This document shows positions 43,347-53,994 of a stretch of 64,000 bases of DNA, one piece after another (within the stretch, counting starts at the first letter, position 1; the number at the start of each line of letters is the position of its first letter). Origin of the DNA: Bufo bufo. Lineage: Eukaryota; Chordata; Amphibia; Anura; Bufonidae. Below the pieces are notes generated by a model. It was not told where the DNA came from, did no database searches, and saw nothing but the letters and a program-made list of their open reading frames with translations. The DNA lies in contig NC_053391.1 of assembly GCF_905171765.1 (NCBI RefSeq), positions 112,891,409 to 112,955,408 on the forward strand, read 5' to 3'. The translations under genes and the position numbers were made by a program.

Positions 43347-43886
43347 CGTAACTAATTAGCACGTCGGAGTGTCTTTGGTTATCGGAATGAACCACACAAA
43401 TCGACTCGATCCACATGCTCAAAACGGCCATGCACCACCACCCACAGAACCGTGAAATAGGTATCAATCTGTCAATCCTTTCTGTGTCCGGGCCGGGTGA
43501 GGCTTCCCGTGCGTAGTCAAATTAAGCCACAGGCTTAATCAATTAGTTTAAGTTTCAGCTTTTCAACCATACTTCCCACGGAACCCAAAGACTTTAGTTT
43601 CCCAGAAAATGCTCGGCGGGAAATGGGAATAACACTGCCGGGGATCGTCTTTGAACCTCCAACTTAAGTTGTTGAATAATGAAAACGTTTGTGGCAACAA
43701 AGGTTTCGGCTGTGGTTTCACTTGCGCCGGTACAAGAATTTCACCTCTACTACAGGTACAATACGGATGCCACCGGCCGTTCCTCTTCCAATGAGTTCAG
43801 TTTGATCGTCTAAGAGTCCGGTCAACAGAATCGAAACCACCGTCCGTCCCTCTTAGACATGGCCTCAGTTCCGAAAATAACGAAAA
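43347..43886 (-). pseudogene. 18S rRNA-derived fragment B (antisense within the younger hAT)
   Basis: On the plus strand the complement of the 3' half of 18S is readable: CATGCACCACCACCCACAGA, TATCAATCTGTCAATCCTTT, GTCCGGGCCGGGTGAGG, AGTCAAATTAAGCC, AACCCAAAGACTTTAGTTTC, AATGGGAATAAC, GATCGTCTTTGAACCTCC, TTGCGCCGGTACAAGAATTT and ATGGCCTCAGTTCCGAAAA. This corresponds to about positions 900-1,370 (my estimate). Both fragments are on the minus strand but in an order different from rRNA (B precedes A on that strand), so the source was rearranged. Confidence 0.9.
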
Positions 43887-44330
43887 ATTTTGTCTGAACT
43901 TGCTCTTTATATAAAAGTAAATATACAGGAAAGAATGTTTTGTAACAATTTTTCATCTAAAATCGCTTTTATCTTCGGTTTTGTGAGTTTTATGGTCAGT
44001 CTGTAAAAGTGGCGTACAACTCGGGCAACATCGTTACCAGCAGCGAAATTGTAGTCCAAGATGCCTCCAGACATCCTCCCTTTGCTGTCCCCGACCCATT
44101 TCGGTGGTGTTTCCATCAATTTCTGACCTTTTCCTATGAACCAGGCACCCTCCCCTCTTCAGAGCAGGGGGTGCCTAGTATAATGCTCGGGTCCTCCCAT
44201 TGACTTCTATCGGGCTCGGGTGCTTTAATGCTCGGGTCCTCCCATTGACTTCTATTGGGCATCCCAGTGTGCTCGGGCAGAGCACCCGAGCACACGAGCA
44301 TCGGGGTGCTCGATCATCACTAATAGTAGT

Positions 44331-44812
44331 GGGATAGTAACGCTGAGAACAGCGTTATCGGCATTGGCCATGTTGGTGGAGTACTAGAAACAGCGCAACA
44401 AGGAACACAGGTCTCGCATGGAGGCCCAGTAATTGGTGGTGAAGTGGTGCTGTTCCGCAGAGCGACTCATCCGTGCGTGCTGCAGCTGAAACTCCACTAT
44501 CGCCTGCTGCTGCTCGCACAGTCTGGCCAGCATGTGCAAGGTGGAGTTCCACCTTGTGGGCAGGTCGCATATGAGGCGGTGAGCGGAAAGGCCGAAGTTA
44601 CGCTGCAGCACTGACAGGCTAACAGCAGCAGGGTGACAATGCCAAAAGCGCGCACAGACGGCCCGCACTTTCTGCAGCAGCTCTGACATATCGGGGTAAT
44701 TTATAAGGAATCTCTGCACCACCAAATTCAGCACATGCGCCAGGCAAGGAATGTGCGTCAAATCGGCTAGTCCCAGAGCTGCTATGAGATTTCGCCCATT
44801 ATTGCACACTAG
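44331..44812 (-). pseudogene. Older hAT transposase, upstream half of the split gene
   Basis: Minus-strand frame with NNGRNLIAALGLADLTHIPC (catalytic Asp replaced by Asn in the CDNGRN motif), CLAHVLNLVVQRF, DLPTRWNSTLHMLARLCEQQ and HHFTTNYWASMRDLCSLL, then a stop and the region ending VTIPLL at the 44,330 break. Closest relative in the window: the open frame at 61,405. 5'-truncated at about 44,812 where another repeat begins. The reading frame continues at 38,513 once the nested hAT and one target duplication are set aside. Confidence 0.82.
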
Positions 44813-44936
44813 TGTTAGAAAAATTTGCGATTCATTACGACGAAGCGCAAGGAAATTCGCATTCATTCAGAATCAAACTTTTCCTGAAATTCGGAACGAA
44901 TTAGACTTCGTCAGCTTTGATTCTCTCATCTCTAAA
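44813..44936 (-). repeat. hAT MITE end (TTAGAGATGAG)
   Basis: Minus strand TTAGAGATGAGAGAATCAAAG then GAAATTTCAGGAAAAG-like AT-rich MITE sequence. One end only; it truncates the older hAT. 44,937-45,189 has no recognised feature. Confidence 0.45.
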
Positions 44937-45189
44937 AGAAATGTAAGTGGTAACTCTGTATCTGGTCACAGTGTTCAAAGTGGCTGGGCTATGTTTACCG
45001 ATCCTCCATCAATCCCAGCGTTTGCATAGTGAAGAGAGGGTCAAACAGGGGCTACTAAAAGCTCCCCTAGGGAACACACAGTGTTATGTCCCCTGACTGC
45101 TGAAAGGTGGGGTGTCCTTCATATTCAGGTGTGAATGATAGGCAGGAACCTGAGATAATGGTAAACAAATGCAAAACAGGTCCACTGTA

Positions 45190-45516
45190 CATTAGCTGCA
45201 AGTACTACCTTCAAGTACTACATTAAAGTACAGTGAAGAGATATTGCAGGAGACTGAAGAGATACTGCAAGAGATTGCAACTGGCTCATCTGTGTTTTTT
45301 TTGCTGACAATTGCTTGAGAAGAGGTAAGGAATTTGGTCAGGTGTTTGCTGTTGTGCGTTTGCTAATGAGCCTAGCTCACTAAGGTGTTACATTTGTTGC
45401 TGGGGGAGGAGTGTGTGTATATATAGAGACAGACTCATTAGCTGGCCTAATTCATTAGCTGCAAGTACTACCTTCAAGTACTACATTAAAGTACAGTGAA
45501 GAGATATTGCAGGAGA
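45190..45516 (+). promoter_or_regulatory. CR1 5' UTR with two identical 64-bp blocks
   Basis: Blocks at 45,190-45,253 and 45,453-45,516 (CATTAGCTGCAAGTACTACC...GATATTGCAGGAGA) are identical, 263 bp apart. A TATATATA lies between them (45,417-45,424). They resemble repeated 5' promoter monomers of LINEs; the promoter role is inferred. Confidence 0.55.
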
Positions 45517-45627
45517 TAATCAGGAGGTAGGCTGGAAGGTGGAAACAATACAAAAAAAAAAAGTAAGATTTGTTTGATTTGTTTGATTTAAATTTACAAT
45601 TTTTTATTTTTTTTTCTCCTCTTTAAA

Positions 45628-46545
45628 ATGGCAGACTTGGTTCAGTGCAGGAATTGTTGTGCATTTATTTCATGTTCCACTCTTTGGAGATTCGGATGCT
45701 GTCAGATCTGTAGACAGTTCTCCTTACTGCAGCAGGAAATTGCATTTTTGAAAGCTGAAATATTTAAATTATCTGTTAAACAAACTCCAGCTAGGACTGC
45801 TGCACTGCCACAGAGGACCCCCAGAAATGGCAGATGGGTTACTGTAGGTTCTGGAAGTCTTAGAGTGGTGGATAGAAGACATGTCCCACAGTCGGTGGTT
45901 CTCCATAATTCATTTGCAGCACTCTCAGAATGTAAGGACAACATGGATATGGACTCAAGCACAGAGGGTGTGAAACCATCGACTCCTATGTCTAATGTAT
46001 GCAAGACTGCAGCCAAGGACAAAAAAGATAAAGTGAAGTCTCAAAGGAAGCAGCTGTTGCTGGGTGATTCAATCATAAGAAGTGTGGAGCTTAAAGAAAA
46101 TGGTTTTGTGAGATGTCTCCCTGGGGCTACTGCTAGAAGAGATAGAAGACGTATTATTAATATTGTTAAGCAAGCAAAGCAGGAAGGGGACGTGGATGTT
46201 CTTGTCCATCTAGGGACAAATGACCTGGCTTGCAATGAAGTGTCAGAGGTGAAAAAATCTTTTATCACACTTGGTAATGACGTACAGGATTTTGCATCCA
46301 CCATTTCATTTTCTGAAGTTCTGCCTGTGCATAATGTTCAGAATGATAGGCAGAGGCGCATAAAGGAGTTCAACATATGGCTTAGTAAATGGTGTCAAGA
46401 GCAAGGATTTGGCTTTGTTTCTCATGATAGCTCTACTTGGAATAGAAAGGAACTGTACAAAAAAGATGGTTTGCATCTTTCTCTCAAAGGAACAAATGTA
46501 CTTAGTGAACAACTCCAAGAATTTGCGAAAGAGTATTTAAACTAG
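45628..46545 (+). CDS. CR1 ORF1 protein with zinc-binding N-terminus and SGNH/GDSL esterase domain
   Basis: 305 residues, ATG start after a T-rich leader. Residues about 7-32 hold a Cys cluster (CRNCC...C...GCCQIC) followed by a short coiled coil (QQEIAFLKAEIFKLS). A basic linker follows (KDKKDKVKSQRK). From residue 142 comes an SGNH hydrolase fold: LLLGDSIIRS (block I, nucleophile Ser), LVHLGTNDLA (block III, Asn), SEVLPV, and KDGLHLS near the C-terminus (Asp and His). This architecture is known for CR1 ORF1 proteins, which bind RNA and may act on membranes or lipids; the esterase substrate is unknown. No stop or frameshift, so the protein could still be made. ORF2 follows within about 20 bp. 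Confidence 0.9.
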   Translation: MADLVQCRNCCAFISCSTLWRFGCCQICRQFSLLQQEIAFLKAEIFKLSVKQTPARTAALPQRTPRNGRWVTVGSGSLRVVDRRHVPQSVVLHNSFAALSECKDNMDMDSSTEGVKPSTPMSNVCKTAAKDKKDKVKSQRKQLLLGDSIIRSVELKENGFVRCLPGATARRDRRRIINIVKQAKQEGDVDVLVHLGTNDLACNEVSEVKKSFITLGNDVQDFASTISFSEVLPVHNVQNDRQRRIKEFNIWLSKWCQEQGFGFVSHDSSTWNRKELYKKDGLHLSLKGTNVLSEQLQEFAKEYLN

Positions 46546-46562
46546 GAAGGGGGGGCAAAAGA

Positions 46563-48109
46563 GTGAAAATAAAAGAGTCCAATTGCCCCCCGAAACAATG
46601 CCAGAACAGGTCAGAAGCACAGAGGTTAAGAAATGATAAGCTCAGAGTCCTGTCTACAAATGCTCGCAGTTTAGGTAAAAAAATCAATGAACTTGGGTCA
46701 ATAATGGCATCTGAGAATGTAGATTTAGTGGCTGTTACGGAGACATGGTTTAATGAAAGAAATGACTGGAACATAACCATACCAGGGTACTCTTTATACA
46801 GAAGAGACAGAGAAGGCAAGAAAGGAGGAGGAGTGGCCCTGTATGTGAAAGATAGCATTAAATCTAACCTAATACAAGTTGGTGAGGCCAACATAGAGTC
46901 AGTTTGGGTTACGTTGCAGTTTGCTAACCATGCAGTAACTCATGTAGGTGTGATATATAGACCACCTGGTCAAGTTAAAGAACTAGATGATCTACTAGTT
47001 GAAGAAATAGCTAAAATGACAATGAAAGGAGAAGTTATCATTATGGGAGATTTCAATCTTCCAGATATAAACTGGAAAACGAAAATAGCAAGTTCTACCA
47101 GGAGTACAGATATCCTAAATTCCCTACTGGGGTTATCTCTACAACAAGTGGTTGAGGAGCCAACCCGGAGGGAGGCCATTTTGGATTTGGTATTCACAAA
47201 TGGGGATTCGGTATATGATGTCATTGTAGGCGAAACCTTGGGATCTAATGATCACCAGTCAGTGTGGTTTAATATAAGAACTGTAAAAGAGTCCCACCAC
47301 ACAAAAACAAAAGTTTTAGATTTTAGAAAAACAGACTTTTCAAAAATGAAATTAGTCATAAATGAGTCCTTATCAGACTGGAACGGATTACATGGAGTCC
47401 AGGAGAAATGGGACTACTTAAAAGGTGCGTTATTGAAGGCAACAGAAAATTGCATTAGACTGTAGTCAGTAAAAGCAAAAAAAAGGAAGAGACCACTGTG
47501 GTACTCAGCAGAAGTGGCCCAAATCATTAAAAATAAAAAGCTAGCATTTTGTAATTATAAAAAAACCCAGAGCAATGAAGATAAGTAAATCTACAAGATT
47601 AGGCAGAAAGAGGCCAAGCAAGTTATAAGAACTTCTAAAGCGCAGGCAGAAGAAAAACTAGCTCAGTCTATGAAAAAAGGGGATAAGACATTCTTCAGAT
47701 ATATAAATGAAAAAAGGAAATTAAAACAAGGAATAACTAAATTAAAAACAAAGGACGGAAGGTATGTAGAAGAGAATAAAGGGCTAGCCGACTGCCTTAA
47801 TGAATACTTCTGTTCAGTTTTTACAAAAGAAAAAGGAGAAGGACCTCCACTAGAAAGGATGACTAATAAATCGTTTGATGCATGTATCTTTACAGAGGAA
47901 GATGTTCTAAGTTTGCTGTCTAAAGTGAAGACAAATAAGTCACAGGGGCCTGATGAGATACACTCAAAATTATTAAAAGAGCTTAGTGGTGAGCTGGCAA
48001 AACCGTTAACAGATTTATTTAACCAATCATTAGTAACAGGAGTCGTCCCGGAAGATTGGAAATTGGCAAATGTTGTGCCCATTCACAAGAAAGGTAGTAG
48101 GGAGGAATC
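46563..48109 (+). pseudogene. CR1 ORF2, endonuclease and partial RT, with two nonsense codons
   Basis: The APE-type endonuclease is open: LRVLSTNARSLGKK (near 46,645), AVTETWFN, YRRDREGKKGGG, GDFNLPDINW (47,047) and SNDHQSV (47,247). A stop at 47,463-47,465 interrupts the linker and another lies near 47,586. The frame then resumes (MKKGDKTFFRYINEKRK) to VVPIHKKGSREES at 48,109, just where the conserved RT core should begin. The RT catalytic core (SGVPQGS, FADD) is missing here, unlike in copy A. No ATG at the start; the frame opens with GTG at 46,563 and the first ATG is near 46,703. Inactive. Confidence 0.88.
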
Positions 48110-48545
48110 GACATAGTTTTCAAAGACCCTTTAGACCCGGAATAAACAACTTATAATTTATTTCAAATAGCCTAGTTGCCTAGACTAGTAGACTTCCGTT
48201 TCTGGTCAATTTAAAACGTAACATTTATTTCATTTTATTTATAAGAAAGTAACATAACGGAAGAACAAAGACTAGTTTAAAATTCTAGGTGTGGTAGGGC
48301 GCTAGTGGCTGAGATAAGGGTTACTTCACCCATATAGTCAACCTCATGGCATCGATTTGTCCCACTTTTCCCTTTTTCCCCAGCAGTAATTTTACTTTAT
48401 TTGCCTAGGTGGGCATAATGCCAAGAGTATACTTGTTCATTCACCCTAAGTCTCTAGGTTCTCATGTTTCTCTTTGGTGCAATTCACATCCACTGGTGTT
48501 CAAACACGATCGAGTCTGCAGTTGCTCCGTGCTGCAACACTTGGT
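48110..48545. other. Unassigned segment replacing the CR1 RT core
   Basis: 436 bp between the break in ORF2 (after GGAATCGA) and the resumption of the ORF2 C-terminus. No homology to CR1 copy A, no terminal repeats and no target duplication that I can see. Either an insertion with a deletion or filler DNA. Confidence 0.5.
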
Positions 48546-48730
48546 CCTACCTACTCCTAATCTAAAAAGCATATTTAAAAGAAGAAAAACTACCACAAGA
48601 GGACACAGTTTTAAATTAGAGGGGCAAAGGTTTAAAAGTAATATAAGGAAGTATTACTTTACTGAGAGAGTAGTGGATGCATGGAATAACCTTCCTGCAG
48701 AAGTGGTAGCTGCAAATACAGTGAAGGGGT
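48546..48730 (+). pseudogene. CR1 ORF2 C-terminus
   Basis: TTRGHSFKLEGQRFKSNIRK and YYFTERVVDAWNNLPAEVV then ANTVKGF, the conserved end of CR1-like ORF2. The TTAA element is inserted 3-4 codons after this and the CR1 sequence resumes at 52,710. Confidence 0.8.
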
Positions 48731-49299
48731 TTAACCACCTCAGCCCCCAGTGCTTAAACACCCTGAAAGACCAGGCCACTTTTTACACTTCTGACCTACA
48801 CTACTTTCACCATTTATTGCTCGGTCATGCAACTTACCACCCAAATGAATTTTACCTCCTTTTCTTCTCACTAATAGAGCTTTCATTTGGTGGTATTTCA
48901 TTGCTGCTGACATTTTTACTTTTTTTGTTATTAATCGAAATTTAACGATTTTTTTGCAAAAAAATGACATTTTTCACTTTCAGTTGTAAAATTTTACAAA
49001 AAAAACGACATCCATATATAAATTTTGCTCTAAATTTATTGTTCTACATGTCTTTGATAAAAAAAAAAATGTTTGGGTAAAAAAAAATGGTTTGGGTAAA
49101 AGTTATAGCGTTTACAAACTATGGTACAAAAATGTGAATTTCCGCTTTTTGAAGCATCTCTGACTTTCTGAGCACCTGTCATGTTTCCTGAGGTTCTACA
49201 ATGCCCAGACAGTACAAACACCCCACAAATGACCCCATTTCGGAAAGTACACACCCTAAGGTATTCGCTGATGGGCATAGTGAGTTCATAGAACTTTTT

Positions 49300-51160
49300 A
49301 TTTTTTGTCACAAGTTAGCGGAAAATTATGATTTTTTATTTATTTTTTCTTACAAGGTCTCATATTCCACTAACTTGTGACAAAAAATAAAAACTTCTAT
49401 GAACTCACTATGCCCATCACGAAATACCTTGGGGTCTCTTCTTTCTAAAATGGGGTCACTTGTGGGGTGGTTATACTGCCCTGGCATTCTAGGGGCCCAA
49501 ATGTGTGGTAAGGAGTTTGAAATCAAATTCTGTAAAAAATGACCTGTGAAATCCGAAAGGTGCTCTTTGGAATATGGGCCCCTTTGCCCACCTAGGCTGC
49601 AAAAAAGTGTCACACATCTGGTATCTCCGTACTGAGAAGAAGGTGGGGAATGTGTTTTGGGGTGTCATTTTATATATACCCATGCTGGGTGAGAGAAATA
49701 TCTTGGTCAAATGCCAACTTTGTATAAAAAAATGGGAAAAGTTGTCTTTTGCCAAGATATTTCTCTCACCCAGCATGGGTATATGTAAAATGACACCCCA
49801 AAACCCATTCCCCAACTTCTCCTGAGTACGGAGATACCAGATGTGTGACACTTTTTTGCAGCCTAGGTGGGCAAAGGGGCCCATATTCCAAAGAGCACCT
49901 TTCGGATTTCACAGGTCATTTTTTACAGAATTTGATTTCAAACTCCTTACCACACATTTGGGCCCCTAGAATGCCAGGGCAGTATAACTACCCCACAAGT
50001 GACCCCATTTTGGAAAGAAGACACCCCAAGGTATTCCGTGAGGGGCATGGCAAGTTCCTAGAATTTTTTATTTTTTGTCACAAGTTAGTGGAAAATGATG
50101 ATTTTTTTTTTTTTCATACAAAGTCTCATATTCCACTAACTTGTGACAAAAAATAAAAACTTCCATTAACTCACTATGCCCATCAGCGAATACCTTGGGG
50201 TCTCTTCTTTCCAAAATGGGGTCACTTGTGGGGTAGTTATACTGCCCTGGCATTTTCCAGGGGCCCTAATGTGTGGTAAGTAGGTAAATGACCTGTGAAA
50301 TCCTAAAGGTGCTCTTTGGAATATGGGCCCCTTTGCCCACCTAGGCTGCAAAAAAGTGTCACACATCTGGTATCTCCGTACTCAGGAGAAGTTGGGGAAT
50401 GTGTTTTGGGGTTTCATTTTACATATACCCTTGCTGGGTGAGAGAAATATCTTGACAAAAGACAACTTTTCCCATTTTTTTATACAAAGTTGGCATTTGA
50501 CCAAGATATTTCTCTCACCCAGCATGGGTATATGTAAAATGACACCCCAAAACACATTCCCCAACTTCTCCTGAGTACGGCGATAACAGATGTGTGACAC
50601 TTTTTTGCAGCCTAGATGCGCAAAGGTGCCCAAATTCCTTTTAGGAGGGCATTTTTAGACATTTGGATACCAGACTTCTTCTCACGCTTTGGGGCCCCTA
50701 GAATGCCAGGGCAGTATAAATACCCCACATGTGACCCCATTTTGGAAAGAAGACACCCCAAGGTATTCAATGAGGGGCATGGCGAGTTCATAGAATTTTT
50801 TTTTTTTTGGCACAAGTTAGCGGAAATTGATATTTTTAATTTTTTTCTCACAAAGTCTCCCGTTCCGCTAACTTGGGACAAAAATTTCAATCTTTCATGG
50901 ACTCAATATGCCCCTCACGGAATACCTGGGGGTGTCTTCTTTCCGAAATGGGGTCACATGTGGGGTATTTATACTGCCCTGGCATTCTAGGGGCCCTAAA
51001 GCGTGAGAAGAAGTCTGGAATATAAATGTCTAAAAAATTTTACGCATTTGGATTCCGTGAGGGGTATGGTGAGTTCATGTGAGATTTTATTTTTTGACAC
51101 AAGTTAGTGGAATATGAGACTTTGTAAGAAAAAAAAAAAAATAATTCCGCTAACTTGGGC
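49300..51160. repeat. Alternating inverted-repeat modules (~375-bp spacing)
   Basis: The same block (TGGCATTCTAGGGGCCC, CACTTTTTTGCAGCCTAG, CCCAGCATGGGTATATGTAA) appears alternately in direct and reverse orientation. Symmetry centres lie near 49,345, 49,735, 50,105, 50,480 and 50,845. RNA from either strand would fold into long hairpins. Confidence 0.88.
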
Positions 51161-51179
51161 CAAAAAAATGTCTGGAGCC

Positions 51180-52375
51180 TTACAGAGGGGTGATCAATGA
51201 CAGGGGGGGTGATCAATGACAGGGGGGGTGATCAATGACAGGGGGGTGATCAGAGAGTCTATATGGGGTGATCACCACAGTCATTGATCACGCCCGTGTA
51301 AGGCTTCATTCAGACGTCCGGATGCATTTTGCGGATCCGATCCATCTATCAGTGCATCCGTAAAAATCATGCAGACATCTGAATGGAGCTTTACAGGGGG
51401 GTGATCAATGACAGGGGGGTGATCAGGGAGTCTATATGGGGTGATAACCACAGTCATTGATCATGCCCCTGTAAGGCTTCATTCAGACGTCCGTATGCGT
51501 TTTGCGGATCCGATCCATCTATCAGTGGATCCGTAAAAATCATGCGGACGTCTGAATGGAGCTTTACAGGGGGGTAATCAATGACAGGGGGGGTAATTAA
51601 TGACAGGGGGGTGATCAGGGAGTCTATATGGGGTGATCACCACAGTCATTGATCACGCCCCTGTAAGGCTTCATTCAGACGTCCGGATGCGTTTTGCGGA
51701 TCCGATCCATCTATCAGTGCATCCGTAAAAATCATGCAGACATCTGAATGGAGCTTTACAGGGGGTTGATCAATGACAGGGGTGTAATCAATGACAGGGG
51801 GGTGATCAGGGAGTCTATATGGGGTGATAACCACAGTCATTGATCATGCCCCTGTAAGGCTTCATTCAGACGTCCGGATGCGTTTTGCGGATCCGATCCA
51901 TCTATCAGTGCATCCGTAAAAATCATGCGGACATCTGAATGGAGCTTTACAGGGGGGTGATCAGGGAGTCTATATGGGGTGATCACCACAGTCATTGATC
52001 ATGCCCCTGTAAGGCTTCATTCAGACGTTCGTATGCGTTTTGCGGATCCGATCCATCTATCAGTGGATCCGTAAAAATCATGCGGACGTCTGAATGGAGC
52101 TTTACAGGGGGGTAATCAATGACAGGGGGGGTAATCAATGACAGGGGGGTGATCAGGGAGTCTATATGGGGTGATAACCAAAGTCATTGATCACGCCCCT
52201 GTAAGGCTTCATTCAGACGTCCGGATGCGTTTTGCGGATCCGATCCATCTATCAGTGCATCCGTAAAAATCATGCGGACATCTGAATGGAGCTTTACAGG
52301 GGGGTGATCAGGGAGTCTATATGGGGTGATCACCACAGTCATTGATCACGCCCCTGTAAGGCTTCATTCAGACGT
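51180..52375. repeat. Tandem array, 155-193 bp units
   Basis: Seven units with GATCAGGGAGTCTATATGGG, CAGTCATTGATCACGCCCCTG, ATTCAGACGTCCGGATGCGT and TTTTGCGGATCCGATCCATC, differing by optional ATCAATGACAGGGGGG insertions. Confidence 0.93.
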
Positions 52376-52709
52376 TACTGAGCTACCTGTGTCCTCTGGT
52401 GGTCGATCCAAACAAAGGGGACCACCAGAGGACCAGGTAGCAGGTATATTAGACGCTGTTATCAAAACAGCGTCTAATATACCTGTTAGGGGTTAAAAAA
52501 AACACATCTCCAGCCTGCCAGCGAACGATCGCCGCTGGCAGGCTGGAGATCAACTCTCTTACCTTCCGTTCCTGTGAGCGCGCGCGCCTGTGTGCGCGCG
52601 TTCACAGGAAATATCGCGTCTCGCGAGATGACGCGTATATGCGTCCAGGCGGAATGAATCAACCACCTCCAGGACGCGTCTGTGCGTACAGCGGTCCGGA
52701 GGTGGTTAA

Positions 52710-52852
52710 GCATGCATGGGATAGGCATAAGGCTATCCTTCATATAAGATAGGGCCAGGGACTATTCATAGGATTCAGATATATTGGGCAGACTAGATGG
52801 GCCAAATGGTTCTTATCTGCCGACACATTCTATGTTTCTATGTTTCTATGTA
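52710..52852 (+). mobile_element. CR1 copy B 3' end with (TTCTATG)n tail
   Basis: Continues the ORF2 end, then GGCAGACTAGATGGGCCAAATG and TTCTTATCTGCCGACACATTC, ending in repeated TTCTATG units, the short-repeat tail characteristic of CR1-type LINEs. Confidence 0.85.
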
Positions 52853-53994
52853 GTCTTGGCAAAATTGTTCCAATATTGTTTGGTTGAGCAGAATCAGCTT
52901 TCCTGTTCCCAATGTCCTCTGAGATGCAATTCCTCAAAACACAATGGCTTGCAGTTCCAGCTAAGGGGTGTACCCATTTCCAATATTTGTATTAAAGGTA
53001 TTAACAGGCACTCAATCACATGGGACTGTGTTAAGAATTCACATTTAATACACCCAATATATAAAGTACATAAAACCATATAAATAAAATGAAAATTGTA
53101 AAACCTTTTTTTATAAAAACACACAATGTGAGTAGCATTGTAGCAAAAGTTCATAGAGTAATTAATCAACTATCAATTATATGTACACTTTAGCCCATGA
53201 TGAATACCATAATTCCTATTTTATGAAATATATAAGTGATTGTAAATAATTTATTAAAAATTATAAAAAATACAAAAATATTAAAATATGTTTAATCATG
53301 TCCTGAAATGAATCAGTGATGTTATATAATCCAGATATTAGATGCTAAGTAGTTACTCAGTTACTCAGTAAAATTATTAAGATTACTTGATCCAGATGGC
53401 TAATTGATTCCTATTCTTAATTCATTCAATAATCAATGTTCATAATTAAAATAGCAATAAATAGTTGATAATGTTGCTTGATCCAGATATTGATTATATT
53501 CTTAATCTCATTCAGGAATCAATGTTCATAATTACGGTATCATGATATTAAATATTTATTATTCCCCTATTGGAGTGCATGTATATTTTTCATCTATTCA
53601 AATCGTCCATATAGCATTATGGATGGGTATTTCCTTAGGGTAAGTATTATCAACATAAATGTATGCGCATATATATATATAATATAAAACTTTATTTTGC
53701 TGCTAGCAGCTCAACTTTATCACATCGGTGTCTTCCCAGGACCTGCCGCCTGTATGAGCAATGTTTCCTGCTCTCAGCCAAGTCTCCTGGTTCCCCGTAT
53801 GTCGAGTCGTGTAACTCCTCTTTATTTGGCCTCCCACGTGGTGTCCCACGTGTTCAGTCTCTTTGCCTATTCTCTGATACGGCGCGCTGTTTGTCAAGAT
53901 ATACCGAGTACTGTATCCAGCAAATGTAGTTTACACTTATATCTTTTGACTGTAGTGTCTCAGGGGATTCTTGGATTACATTAATTTTACCAAA

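Larger units (their letters stand above)
38522..44322 (+). mobile_element. Younger hAT element, complete ends, 8-bp target duplication
   Basis: Ends TAGTGATTATCGAGCA at 38,522 and the complement of TAGTGATGATCGAGCA at 44,322, flanked by ATAGTAGT (38,514-38,521; 44,323-44,330), an exact 8-bp hAT duplication. At 5.8 kb: a 5' untranslated region of about 0.9 kb holding a MITE, a broken transposase (39,446-42,424), a 42-bp satellite, two antisense 18S-derived segments and a 3' end. It inserted into the older minus-strand hAT. Confidence 0.88.
45190..48730 (+). mobile_element. CR1-like LINE copy B, 5' part (continues 52,710-52,852)
   Basis: Order: 5' untranslated region with duplicated 64-bp blocks, ORF1 (45,628-46,545), ORF2 (46,563 onward), a foreign or deleted middle (48,110-48,545), the ORF2 C-terminus (48,546-48,730), interrupted by a TTAA element, then the 3' tail. 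Same subfamily as copy A; their shared ORF2 region differs at only a few codons. Confidence 0.85.
48731..52709. mobile_element. piggyBac-like (TTAA) non-autonomous element, 4 kb, with inverted modules
   Basis: Ends TTAACCACCTCAGCCCC at 48,731 and the complement of TTAACCACCTCCGGACC at 52,709. Removing the element and one TTAA rejoins CR1 sequence. No transposase frame. The interior consists of alternating inverted modules (49,300-51,160), a tandem array (51,180-52,375) and a terminal hairpin region (CATCTCCAGCCTGCCAGCG...CGCTGGCAGGCTGGAGATC, near 52,505-52,550). Frames of 60-130 codons here are mirror images of one another on both strands and are not genes. Confidence 0.8.

Noticed and set aside
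49350..50990. Ten frames of 60-130 codons with similar peptides on both strands
   Set aside because: They are the same inverted module read in alternate orientations. No known domain and frames break at each symmetry centre.
53663..53984. Plus-strand frames in the loop of the large inverted repeat
   Set aside because: About 90 codons, no recognisable domain, overlapping frames; treated as non-coding.
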